NCBI GenBank assembly: GCA_937960895.1
Contig: CALCJD010000117.1
Coordinates: 10,480-74,479, forward strand
Length of the DNA: 64,000 bases
Origin: an uncultured Spartobacteria bacterium
Lineage (GTDB): Bacteria > Verrucomicrobiota > Verrucomicrobiia > Chthoniobacterales > Terrimicrobiaceae
Reading direction: 5' to 3'
Shown: positions 41,411 to 48,899 of the stretch, one piece after another
How the letters are laid out: each line of letters starts with the position of its first letter
Position numbering within the stretch: the stretch's first letter is position 1
Notes under the pieces: model-generated
The model's database searches: none
Seen by the model: only the letters and a program-made list of their open reading frames with translations
What the model was told of the DNA's origin: nothing
Position numbers and translations under genes: made by a program

Positions 41411-42118
41411 ATGCCGGTCAGTCCCCGCAAGGCGCCCTACACGTGCCCCGAGTGCGGATTCGTCCAGCAGGAATCCACGCATCTCATTTCCACCTACTGC
41501 CGTTCCTGCGGCAGCTACTACGAGGTTCGCGCGGCGGGTCGCGACAAACGGCCCGCCGCTCCACCGCGCCCGGCAACACCCCGGGTGCTGCGAACCGTGC
41601 AATGTCACCGCTGCGGGGAAACGCACGAGGTGTCGAGTCACGCCCAGAGCACCATCTGCCCGGGCTGCAACACCTCGATCCAGTTCGAAGATGTCGTGGT
41701 CTCCTCGAACGTCTCGCGCCCCATCGACACCCGCGGCAAGCTCATCATTGAGGCCACGGGGCACCTCGCCAACAACCTCACCGTCTGCGGCGATGCCACG
41801 ATTTTTGGAAAGGTCAGCGGCGCCCTGCACTGCGAAGGCACCGCCCGCCTCCACACCGTCGGCAAGCTGAACTGCCGCATCACGGCCAGGACGCTCATCA
41901 TCGAGAAAGGCGCCCGCGTGCAATTTGTCCATCCGGTGGAGACCGGCACCCTTGAGGTGCTCGGCGAAGCCTCCGGCCGGTTCGAGGTCGACGGCAAGGT
42001 CAGGATCGGCAAGGGCGGGCTCCTGGAAGGCAAGTTCCACGCCCGCGCCATCATCGTCGACGGCGGTTCCCTCCTGGCGGAGAGCTCCGTCGAGTCCGTG
42101 CTCCTGCCGGAAACCTGA
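41411..42118 (+). CDS. Bactofilin with two N-terminal zinc ribbons
   Basis: A 235-residue protein. Residues about 10-42 form one zinc ribbon (YTCPECGFVQQES, YCRSCGSYYE: two CxxC pairs). Residues about 63-90 form a second (RTVQCHRCGETHEVSSHAQS, TICPGCNTS: two CxxC pairs). A Pro/Arg-rich linker joins them. The bactofilin beta-solenoid then follows (residues about 95-235; GKLIIEATGHLANNLTVCGD, ATIFGKVSGALHCEGTARLH). The eight cysteines could bind two zinc ions. The cytoplasmic filament may thus recruit a partner or nucleic acid through the ribbons (inference). It lies 18 nt after the first bactofilin. Confidence 0.9.
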   Translation: MPVSPRKAPYTCPECGFVQQESTHLISTYCRSCGSYYEVRAAGRDKRPAAPPRPATPRVLRTVQCHRCGETHEVSSHAQSTICPGCNTSIQFEDVVVSSNVSRPIDTRGKLIIEATGHLANNLTVCGDATIFGKVSGALHCEGTARLHTVGKLNCRITARTLIIEKGARVQFVHPVETGTLEVLGEASGRFEVDGKVRIGKGGLLEGKFHARAIIVDGGSLLAESSVESVLLPET

Positions 42119-42138
42119 ACATCCGGAATGCTTCCGTC

Positions 42139-42156
42139 CGGCGGATCATTCCGCCG
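42139..42156. terminator. Hairpin after the bactofilin pair
   Basis: CGGCGGA (42139-42145) and TCCGCCG (42150-42156) form a 7-bp stem with a 4-nt loop that carries most of the stop codon of the reverse-strand frameshifted gene. No U-tract is present. Confidence 0.45.
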
Positions 42157-42489
42157 CCGCGCCGATGAAAATCTCGGCCTCCCGTCCCTTTTCGAACTGA
42201 AAAATCACCCCGCCGTAAACGGAGCCGGCCACGAAGGTTTTCCCCGCCACGCTGTGGCGAGGCCATCTGCAGGCGGACGCCCGGTTTCGGATAGCGCCAT
42301 TTCTGCACCCATTCCCCGAGGGCTTCCCAATACACCTCCCGCCCGCAACGCCCCTCCGCCCGCCAGCAGAATGATCAAAAAAGCCGTCAGGCGAAGGTCC
42401 GACCAACGGAAGCGGGGGTGTTTCAAATCGGATTCCCTGCGGCGCCACCCCGCAAAAGCAAATTCGGGAATGACCTTCACATCCGCCAT
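42146..42489 (-). pseudogene. Small exported protein gene broken by two frameshifts
   Basis: From ATG 42489 the reverse strand reads MADVKVIPEFAFAGWRRRES then a hydrophobic segment LTAFLIILLAGGGALRAGG. The frame must shift by +1 near 42333 to continue VYWEALGEWVQKWRYPKPGV and RLQMA, and by +1 again near 42250-42260 to continue RHSVAGKTFVAGSVYGGVIF and QFEKGREAEIFIGAAAE before TGA at 42146. Together these give a coherent signal peptide plus about 65-residue mature protein, so this is a decayed gene or one with two sequence errors. The second shift falls in the hairpin CGCCAC-GCT-GTGGCG (42245-42259). This 386-nt interval has no other coding signal. Confidence 0.6.
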
Positions 42490-42504
42490 GGTAAAACCCG
42501 CCTC

Positions 42505-43293
42505 ATGCCTGAGGAATTCCCGCAGATTCCCGAAGCGCTGCGAAACGCCGGCGCCAAACTCGCCATCGTGCTCGGTTCGGGACTCGGACCGTTTGCCGAT
42601 TCCCTTCCCCACGACCTGGTGGTTCCCTACCAGGACATTCCCGGCCTCCCTGTCTCGCGGGTTCCGGGTCACGCCGGCCGTTTCCTCGTCGCACGCCTGG
42701 CCGGCCGTCCCCTCCTCATCGCGCAGGGACGGGTGCACCTTTATGAAGGTTGGGAGGCCGGCGAGGTCACCCGATCCGTGCGCCTCATGCATGCCCTCGG
42801 GGTGGAAACCCTCGTGCTCACCAACGCCGCCGGCACGGTCAATGCCGCCTTCCCGCCCGGCGACTGGATGATGCTTTCCGATCATATCAACCTGACCGGA
42901 CACTCCCCGCTCCGCGGCGGTGCAAATTTCTTCGACATGAGCGAGGTTTACGACAGGGGCCTGCGCGCCCTGTTCCGGGAAACCGCCGCCACCCTCGGCA
43001 TCACCCTGCACGAAGGCGTCTACGCCGCCATGCCCGGCCCGCAGTACGAGACCCCTGCGGAGATCCGCATGCTGAAAATCCTCGGCGCCGACGCCGTGGG
43101 CATGTCCACCGTCCCCGAAGCCATCCAGGCCCGCGCCCTCGGCCTGCGCGTCGCCGCCTTTTCCTGCCTCACCAACTGGGGTGCGGGACTGTCCGGAGCC
43201 ACCCTCAGCCACGGGGAGGTCACCGAAACCGGACGCCGCGCCGCCGACACCCTCGTCCGCCTCCTCCACGCCGTCCTGCCCCGGATCGCGTGA
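42505..43293 (+). CDS. Purine nucleoside phosphorylase
   Basis: A 262-residue trimeric-class PNP that cleaves inosine or guanosine with phosphate in purine salvage. Motifs: LAIVLGSGLGPFADSLPHDL (phosphate loop), RVPGHAGRFLVARLAGRPLL with His, QGRVHLYEGWEAGEVTRSVR, VLTNAAGTVNAAFPPGDWMM, GVYAAMPGPQYETPAEIRML (base-binding Glu), AVGMSTVPEAIQARALGLRV (Met/Ser-Thr) and SCLTNWGAGL with the purine-binding Asn. The ATG at 42505 gives the typical N terminus MPEEFPQIPEALRNAGAKLA. An open frame from 42418 has no such fit. A 4-residue C-terminal tail ends the family fold. Confidence 0.95.
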   Translation: MPEEFPQIPEALRNAGAKLAIVLGSGLGPFADSLPHDLVVPYQDIPGLPVSRVPGHAGRFLVARLAGRPLLIAQGRVHLYEGWEAGEVTRSVRLMHALGVETLVLTNAAGTVNAAFPPGDWMMLSDHINLTGHSPLRGGANFFDMSEVYDRGLRALFRETAATLGITLHEGVYAAMPGPQYETPAEIRMLKILGADAVGMSTVPEAIQARALGLRVAAFSCLTNWGAGLSGATLSHGEVTETGRRAADTLVRLLHAVLPRIA

Positions 43294-43313
43294 GAACAGC
43301 GGAAGGCGGAAAC

Positions 43314-43361
43314 AAAAAACACGCGCGAACTCCACCCGCATGCGCGGGGAGCGAAGCGCGT
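43314..43361 (-). terminator. Likely terminator of the AI-2E-type permease gene
   Basis: On the reverse strand GCGCGT/ACGCGC arms (43356-43361 and 43321-43326) enclose an inner CCCGC/GCGGG hairpin (43335-43339 and 43344-43348). The lower arm is followed by G and TTTTTT (43319-43314). It lies just beyond the permease stop at 43369. Confidence 0.5.
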
Positions 43362-43368
43362 CGGGCTT

Positions 43369-44553
43369 TCAGCTTTTCTCTCCCGCGACCGCCTGCGGCG
43401 CCGGACGGTCCCAGAAATACCGCTTGAACACCACCTTGAGCGTGGCGGTCAGCGGCACCGCCAGCAGGGCCCCCAACAAACCGCCCAGCACCACGCTCCA
43501 GATCAAAACGGAAATGATCACCGTGAAGGGATGCAGGCCGACGGAACCTCCCACGATCTTGGGAGAAATGAAAAATCCCTCAAACTGGTTCGCGGCGATG
43601 AAAATCACCGTCACCCAAAAGGGATGCCACCAATCCCCGAACTGCATGGCCGCAATGAGCACGGCCGGAATCCAGCACACCAGCATGCCCGCATAGGGAA
43701 TGAGACCCAGAACGCAGACCATCAGTCCGATGAGCAACCCGAAATCGAGCCGGATGAAAACAAGCAGGCAGAAGCCGATGAGCAGGCCGTCGATCATGCT
43801 GACGATCAACTGACCGCGGAAAAAGCTGATCAGATAGCTGTTGATTTCGCTCAGCAGGGACACGATTTCGTTTTTGAGCGGGGACGCGCGCAGCGGCAGG
43901 TATTTGCTCCAGTTTTCGGAAATCGAGCGACCGTCCTTGAGGAAAAAGAAGAGGAAAATCGGAACAAGAATCAGGCTCAACATCACCCCGAACGCCCCGA
44001 GCACCCCGCCCGCGCTCCGTTGGAGGAAATTCCCGACCGCCGCCACGAGGTTCGGGAGTTGGTCCTGCAGGGTTTTCAATCCGCTGCTGACCATGGACGC
44101 AATGTATTGGGCCACCAGATCCTGGTCCGGATCATGGTCCCGCTTCAGAAGCGGCAGCTCGTTCAGCCTGCGGACTTCCCCGAGGGTGTGATTCACCAGA
44201 GTCTGCGCCCGCGAGACATAGGAGGGCAGTTCCCGGGCAAACACCTCGCCCTGATGCCAGAGAGCCGGCAGGATCCAGATCAGGACGCCCGCCGCCATCC
44301 CGAGGAAGACCACAAACACCAAAATCACCCCCCAAAGGCGGGGAACCCGCCGTTCCTCCAGCCAGCGCACCACCGGCTCCAGCAGGTAGGCGAGAATGCC
44401 GGCGGTGGCCAGCGGAAGAAGCACCGGCCGCAGAAACCCGATGGCATCCACCACCAGCTTGCCCACCAGAACGGCCACCGACCCGAGCGCCACGAAGGAA
44501 AGCGCCGTCAGCGCCGCCCAGAAAATCTTCCGTTGAAACAAAGTCGGCGGCAT
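43369..44553 (-). CDS. AI-2E family transporter
   Basis: A 394-residue membrane protein of the AI-2 exporter/PerM family. About eight membrane segments: TALSFVALGSVAVLVGKLVV at the start, VLLPLATAGILAYLLEPVV, VILVFVVFLGMAAGVLIWIL, then a long soluble region (about 100-190), and further segments including LSLILVPIFLFFFLKDGRSI, GLLIGLMVCVLGLIPYAGML and PAVLIAAMQFGDWWHPFWVT. Members export AI-2 or unknown solutes, or have a channel-like role. The substrate is unassigned. A terminator-like hairpin with a U-tract follows the stop. Confidence 0.92.
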   Translation of the reverse strand: MPPTLFQRKIFWAALTALSFVALGSVAVLVGKLVVDAIGFLRPVLLPLATAGILAYLLEPVVRWLEERRVPRLWGVILVFVVFLGMAAGVLIWILPALWHQGEVFARELPSYVSRAQTLVNHTLGEVRRLNELPLLKRDHDPDQDLVAQYIASMVSSGLKTLQDQLPNLVAAVGNFLQRSAGGVLGAFGVMLSLILVPIFLFFFLKDGRSISENWSKYLPLRASPLKNEIVSLLSEINSYLISFFRGQLIVSMIDGLLIGFCLLVFIRLDFGLLIGLMVCVLGLIPYAGMLVCWIPAVLIAAMQFGDWWHPFWVTVIFIAANQFEGFFISPKIVGGSVGLHPFTVIISVLIWSVVLGGLLGALLAVPLTATLKVVFKRYFWDRPAPQAVAGEKS

Positions 44554-44723
44554 CGCCCCGTTTTCCTACCCCTTCACGCTCCGGGAGAAAAGCCGGAAGT
44601 CAGAAATCGCGCACCGCCGAGCGCCAAAAGCCGGGACCGCCCCGAAACGCGCAGTGGCGAAATTTTCGGACGCGGAAAATTTTCCGATGCGCTCCGGAAA
44701 AAATGCGCTACGCTTCGGCGGGC

Positions 44724-44963
44724 ATGAAAATCCTCGAATTCCTCAAATCCCGTCTGCATGGCGTGCCGCCGGTGACCCCGGTCGAGCGGATTCTCGCCAA
44801 GCGCTGGGTGAAGGAACGCCTGAAGCGCCTCTTTCCCGAGCTGCGCCACGACCCCAAGGCCCTCGAGGAAGCCTACCAGGCCCTCAGCCTCGAACCCCAG
44901 CCCGGCGCCGGCAAGGGAGGCAGCATGCTCTTTGAGGTCGTGCTGCCGGGGAAGATTGAGTAG
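44724..44963 (+). CDS. Small protein of unknown function
   Basis: A 79-residue basic protein starting at ATG 44724 (MKILEFLKSRLHGVPPVTPV). It is amphipathic-helical (ERILAKRWVKERLKRLFPEL, DPKALEEAYQALSLEPQPG) and ends in a short beta-like segment (MLFEVVLPGKIE). No membrane segment or signal is visible. I do not recognise it. It stands alone between a reverse-strand permease gene and a reverse-strand HNH gene. Confidence 0.62.
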   Translation: MKILEFLKSRLHGVPPVTPVERILAKRWVKERLKRLFPELRHDPKALEEAYQALSLEPQPGAGKGGSMLFEVVLPGKIE

Positions 44964-45027
44964 AAAAACGCCTTGGGTGTTCCCTCGCGACGGAGGCACC
45001 TGGAGTCCAAGAATCCCCGGCAACCAG

Positions 45028-45825
45028 TCAGGACTTTTTGAAAATCGTCGAGTAGTGCACGGCGAGAAATTCGGATTCGGGCGGCACGGCATCGTCCGGC
45101 AACCGCAGGGGCTCCCCCGCATAAACGCCGAAATTTTCCTTCACGCTCCTTTGGGGAAGCTCCGCTTTGATCCGCGGCGACAGCACCAGCCGCAGGTTTC
45201 TATCAAAAGCAATGAGTCCGACATCAAATGCTGCGTCATGCAGCCTCGAGAGACAAAGACCGTTCCGCACATTCAACCGCTCCTTTTCCGCAGCCTTCCA
45301 AGGCAAAATATGCGAGGCGACAAGCAACTCCCGAACAGCCAACCCGGTCACTCCGCACCGGCCGCCGAAATTATTTAGGACGGCATTACGGAAATATTCC
45401 TGGCCCCGACGTTGTTTGACGTTCATCGCGACCTCGGTGGGACCGCCGGGAGGGTTTCGACGGATCCGAATCCCCACCTTCGGAATGATCTCGATTTCCC
45501 CGTCGGGACCGGTGCCGAAAAGCTCCCGCAAATTTTCCTCACTTGCGGGTACGGCCTCGTCGAGATGCGCATGAAACTCCTCCCACAGCTGACGGTCCAT
45601 CCGGCTTGCTCCGGCCAACCCCCGAATACCACGCATCCTTAACGCCGGATCCAGCGAAGCCAGGTTGCAAAGTTTCATCGCCACACTGTCGGGGGTGCGT
45701 CCCAACTTCTTCGCGAGGTCAATAATAACCGGCTGTCTCGCATGAAACTGACCGAATGTCAGCTTATGATAGATGTTCAGTGCGACAAACAATTCCGTGC
45801 GCGTCCATCGCCGAGACCGGGGCAT
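45028..45825 (-). CDS. HNH endonuclease-domain protein (HNH_2-like)
   Basis: A 265-residue protein. The N-terminal half is a helical DNA-binding-like region (RRWTRTELFVALNIYHKLTF, KKLGRTPDSVAMKLCNLASL). The C-terminal part has the HNH_2 signature: GGRCGVTGLAVRELLVASHI, LPWKAAEKERLNVRNGLCLS, RLHDAAFDVGLIAFDRNLRL, with catalytic Asn and His. Such proteins are found in restriction-like or defence contexts and as orphan nucleases. No methyltransferase or other defence gene is adjacent, so target and role are open. Confidence 0.88.
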   Translation of the reverse strand: MPRSRRWTRTELFVALNIYHKLTFGQFHARQPVIIDLAKKLGRTPDSVAMKLCNLASLDPALRMRGIRGLAGASRMDRQLWEEFHAHLDEAVPASEENLRELFGTGPDGEIEIIPKVGIRIRRNPPGGPTEVAMNVKQRRGQEYFRNAVLNNFGGRCGVTGLAVRELLVASHILPWKAAEKERLNVRNGLCLSRLHDAAFDVGLIAFDRNLRLVLSPRIKAELPQRSVKENFGVYAGEPLRLPDDAVPPESEFLAVHYSTIFKKS

Positions 45826-45941
45826 GACGCCACCATAACGATCCCTTTGTCGATGGGAAAGACGGATAACCCCGGCCGGGAGGAGCGGCCCACGCCATTT
45901 CCCTTGCGGGGTGGGGCGGTGCGTTTTTTACTGGAAACGGC

Positions 45942-47006
45942 ATGAAAAGCCTTCTGCGGTTCCTTGGTTTTGTCGTCCTCTCCGCCGCCGTGGTGGCCGG
46001 GGTGTACGTCTGGCGCCAGAAGCATCCGGGCCCCGAAGCGGAGTCCGCCCGGCCCCTGCTGGCCGCCCTCGACCAGGAGTTCACCTCCCTGATTCGCCAG
46101 GTCCTGCCGGCGGTGGTGAGCATCAACGCCATTCCCATCAATCCCCGCACCCTGATCTTCCAGCAATTGACGGGCGGGGCCACCCCCGCTTCCACCGGGT
46201 CCGGGGTGATCGTCTCGCCGGAGGGCCATATCGTCACCAATCTGCACGTCATCGCGGGTGCGGGGGCCCTGGAGGTTCAACTCGGCGACGGCCGCACCCT
46301 CGCCGCCCAGGTGGTGGGCGCCGATCCGCTCTCGGACATCGCGATTCTCAAGATCAACGCTTCCGATCTGAAACACCTTCCCTTTGGCAATTCCGACGAG
46401 GTGAACGTGGGACAGATCGTTTTTGCCGTGGGCAATCCGCTCGGTCTGCACGAAACCGTCACCCAGGGCATCATCAGCGGCAAGGGACGTCGGGCGCAGA
46501 GCGAGGCGGCGAACGAATTTTTCCAGACCGACGCCGCCATCAATCCCGGCAATTCGGGCGGCCCGCTCGTCAACCTCCGCGGCGAAATCATCGGCATCAA
46601 CAACTCCGTGTCCCTCCAGGGTCAGGGCATCGGGTTTGCCATTCCCTCGAACATTGTGCGTCACGTCTTTGAAAGCATCCGCGATCACGGACGCTTCATC
46701 CGGCCGTGGTTCGGGGCCCAGGTGCATCCGCGGCCCATCACCCCGCAACTGGCCAGCCAGTTGGGACTCCCGGACACCTTGGGGGCCGTCGTTCTGCGGG
46801 TCTATCCCGGTTCGCCCGCCGAGCAGGGCGGGCTTCGTCATGCCGACGTGATCGTGGAATACAACGGAAAGGCCATTCGCGACGCCATCGACCTGCGCAA
46901 TCGGGTGGTTGAAACCGAGATTGGACAACAGGTCATGCTCCGCGTCCGCCGGGCCGGCCGGGAGCTGGAAGTGCCGGTGGTGATCACCGCCGAACCCGGG
47001 GCCTGA
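45942..47006 (+). CDS. S1C trypsin-like serine protease with PDZ domain (HtrA/Deg-like)
   Basis: A 354-residue periplasmic protease with an N-terminal membrane segment (SLLRFLGFVVLSAAVVAGVY). The catalytic His is in EGHIVTNLHVIAGAGALEVQ, Asp in VVGADPLSDIAILKINASDL and Ser in FFQTDAAINPGNSGGPLVNL. A single PDZ domain follows (about residues 240-345; GAVVLRVYPGSPAEQGGLRH). It degrades or chaperones misfolded envelope proteins. There is no second PDZ, as in DegS rather than DegP. A TACTGG 7 nt before the ATG is a weak -10 candidate. Confidence 0.93.
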   Translation: MKSLLRFLGFVVLSAAVVAGVYVWRQKHPGPEAESARPLLAALDQEFTSLIRQVLPAVVSINAIPINPRTLIFQQLTGGATPASTGSGVIVSPEGHIVTNLHVIAGAGALEVQLGDGRTLAAQVVGADPLSDIAILKINASDLKHLPFGNSDEVNVGQIVFAVGNPLGLHETVTQGIISGKGRRAQSEAANEFFQTDAAINPGNSGGPLVNLRGEIIGINNSVSLQGQGIGFAIPSNIVRHVFESIRDHGRFIRPWFGAQVHPRPITPQLASQLGLPDTLGAVVLRVYPGSPAEQGGLRHADVIVEYNGKAIRDAIDLRNRVVETEIGQQVMLRVRRAGRELEVPVVITAEPGA

Positions 47007-47065
47007 GCGCCCCGCCGGCCGCCGAATCGGCTTGATTTTGGCGTGGGCGGGGCGAGCATGGAGGC

Positions 47066-47344
47066 ATGATCGAACTGGAGGTTTATGCCGCCGGGGTGCG
47101 CAATCCCGACAAAATGATGGCCCTGGCGCTCGAATTGGATGGCATACCCGGCCTTCGCTACAAGGTGGATACCAACCACGACATCGTCTACATGGAATTC
47201 ACCGACCAGCCCCCGACCGTGAGCGGCATCGAGGCCGTCTTCCACAAGACGGGCCTGGAGGCAAAGTTCGTCGGCCAGTTGCCCCCCGAGGTCGATTCCA
47301 AGAAAAAGACCCAGCGCATCGACATCGACAGCGCCGAGGCCTGA
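47066..47344 (+). CDS. Small protein coupled to the Mla-type transporter
   Basis: A 92-residue protein (MIELEVYAAGVRNPDKMMAL). Its strand-helix pattern, with VDTNHDIVYMEFTDQPPTVS in the middle and GIEAVFHKTGLEAKFVGQLP near the end, recalls the ferredoxin-like fold of metal-binding HMA domains, but the CxxC metal motif is missing. GGAGG lies 6 nt upstream. Its stop overlaps the MlaE-type start (TGATG), so it is tightly co-expressed with the lipid transporter. Function unknown; a regulatory or adaptor role for the complex is inferred. Confidence 0.72.
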   Translation: MIELEVYAAGVRNPDKMMALALELDGIPGLRYKVDTNHDIVYMEFTDQPPTVSGIEAVFHKTGLEAKFVGQLPPEVDSKKKTQRIDIDSAEA

Positions 47345-48138
47345 TGCCGCTGGTCCAACTTTTCGGGAGCGCCCTTTCCGGATTTTTCCTCTACCTGGGC
47401 CAGCTCGCGCAGCTGGCGGCGGAAACCTTTGCGTCGATCTTCAAGGGACGCATCCGCTACAAGCTCACGCTCCATCAAATCGCCGAAATCGGCTACCGCT
47501 CGCAGATGGTGGTGATCGTCACCGGCGCCTTCACGGGCGCCGTCTTCACCGCGCAGGCCTATTTTCAGTTCGCCAGCCTCAACATGGGCACGGCGGTCGG
47601 GCCGGTGGTCACCCTCGCCATGTTCCGGGAACTGGGACCGGTGCTCACCGGGCTGATGGTGGCCGGCCGGGTGGGTGCGGCGATGAGCGCGGAGATCGGC
47701 ACGATGAAGGTCACCCAGCAGATCGATGCGCTGAGGGCCCTGGCGGTCCATCCCGTGGACTATCTGGTCGTGCCGCGGGCCCTGGCCATGTTCATTTCCA
47801 TGCCGCTGCTCGTCGTCGAATGCGTCGGCTTCGGCGTGCTGGCCGCCTATCTCGTGGCGGTCAAGGTGCTCAACATCGAGGCGGTTTATTTCGTGCTCAA
47901 CATGCAGAAATTCACCGAGGCCAGCGACATCTTCATGTCGCTCATCAAGGGCTTCGCCTTCGCCATCCTCATTGTCTTCATCAGCTGCCGCGAGGGGCTC
48001 CATGCCCGCGACGGCGCGGTGGGTGTGGGCCGCGCCACCACGGAGAGCGTGGTCATCTGCTCGCTGGCCATCCTCATCGTGAACTTCTTCCTCACGATGT
48101 TCCTCAACATCCTTTTCCCCGCCGGACAGAACGGATGA
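47344..48138 (+). CDS. MlaE-family ABC permease
   Basis: A 264-residue permease of the MlaE/YrbE class that moves phospholipids between the inner and outer membranes. Hydrophobic segments include FFLYLGQLAQLAAETFASIF and VVIVTGAFTGAVFTAQAYFQ; the core motif GPVLTGLMVAGRVGAAMSAE, IGTMKVTQQIDALRALAVHP, is the family signature. The last segment (SVVICSLAILIVNFFLTMFL) completes five or six helices. The ATG at 47344 follows the small-protein stop directly. ATPase and MCE genes follow by 4-nt overlaps. Confidence 0.94.
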   Translation: MPLVQLFGSALSGFFLYLGQLAQLAAETFASIFKGRIRYKLTLHQIAEIGYRSQMVVIVTGAFTGAVFTAQAYFQFASLNMGTAVGPVVTLAMFRELGPVLTGLMVAGRVGAAMSAEIGTMKVTQQIDALRALAVHPVDYLVVPRALAMFISMPLLVVECVGFGVLAAYLVAVKVLNIEAVYFVLNMQKFTEASDIFMSLIKGFAFAILIVFISCREGLHARDGAVGVGRATTESVVICSLAILIVNFFLTMFLNILFPAGQNG

Positions 48139-48899
48139 GCGCCGAACCCCTCATTTCCGTCCGCGATCTCGTGCAGAAGATCGGACGCCAGGAGATCCTC
48201 CGCGGATTTTCCCTCGACATCCACAAGGGCGAGACGCTGGTCCTGCTCGGCAAGAGCGGCGGCGGCAAGAGCGTGTTCCTCCGCCATCTCATCGGCCTGA
48301 TGAAACCGATCTCCGGCCAGATCCTCTTCGAAGGCCGCGACATCACCCGGCTCAACGAGCGCGAACTCGAGCCGGTGCGCCGGAAAATCGGCATGTTGTT
48401 TCAGGATGGCGCGCTGTTTGACTCGATGACCGTGTACGACAACGTGGCCTTTCCCCTCCGGGAACGCGGCGAGCGGAACGAAAAGGTCATCGCCGAGAAG
48501 GTCCACGACGCCCTGGCGCTGGTGAACATGAACGGCCACGACAAAAAGATGCCGGTGAACCTTTCCGGCGGCATGCGCAAGCGGGTCGCCCTCGCCCGCG
48601 CGATCATTTCGCCCCCCGATGTCATTTTGTACGACGAACCCACCGCGGGGCTCGACCCGATTGTTTCCGACAGCATCAACAAACTCATTCGACGCTTGCA
48701 GAAGCAGCTTGCGGTCACTTCCATTGTCGTCACCCACGACATGATCAGCTGTTATCACATCGCCGACCGCGTGGCCCTGCTGAACGAGGGCCGGCGTTAT
48801 TTTTACGGCACGCCCGACGACCTGCGGACCACGCAGGACCGGGTGGTTCGGGATTTTGTGGACGGCCGCTCCCAGGACGAGGACGAAAAAGCGTTATGA
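48135..48899 (+). CDS. MlaF-type ATP-binding protein
   Basis: A 254-residue ATPase for the MlaE-type permease. Walker A VLLGKSGGGKSVFLRHLIGL (about residues 35-54), Q-loop KIGMLFQDGALFDSMTVYDN, signature LSGGMRKRVALARAIISPPD, Walker B VILYDEPTAGLDPIVSDSIN, switch His in TSIVVTHDMISCYHIADRVA. This MCE-type ATPase set is typical of Mla and related lipid importers. It overlaps the permease stop by 4 nt. Confidence 0.95.
   Translation: MSAEPLISVRDLVQKIGRQEILRGFSLDIHKGETLVLLGKSGGGKSVFLRHLIGLMKPISGQILFEGRDITRLNERELEPVRRKIGMLFQDGALFDSMTVYDNVAFPLRERGERNEKVIAEKVHDALALVNMNGHDKKMPVNLSGGMRKRVALARAIISPPDVILYDEPTAGLDPIVSDSINKLIRRLQKQLAVTSIVVTHDMISCYHIADRVALLNEGRRYFYGTPDDLRTTQDRVVRDFVDGRSQDEDEKAL

Noticed and set aside
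45028..45825. HNH gene as part of a defence island
   Set aside because: No methyltransferase, helicase or other defence gene lies nearby, so I report it only as an orphan nuclease.
47007..47065. GCCG-AAT-CGGC plus TTGATTTT as terminator of the S1C protease gene
   Set aside because: A four-pair stem is too short to support a call.
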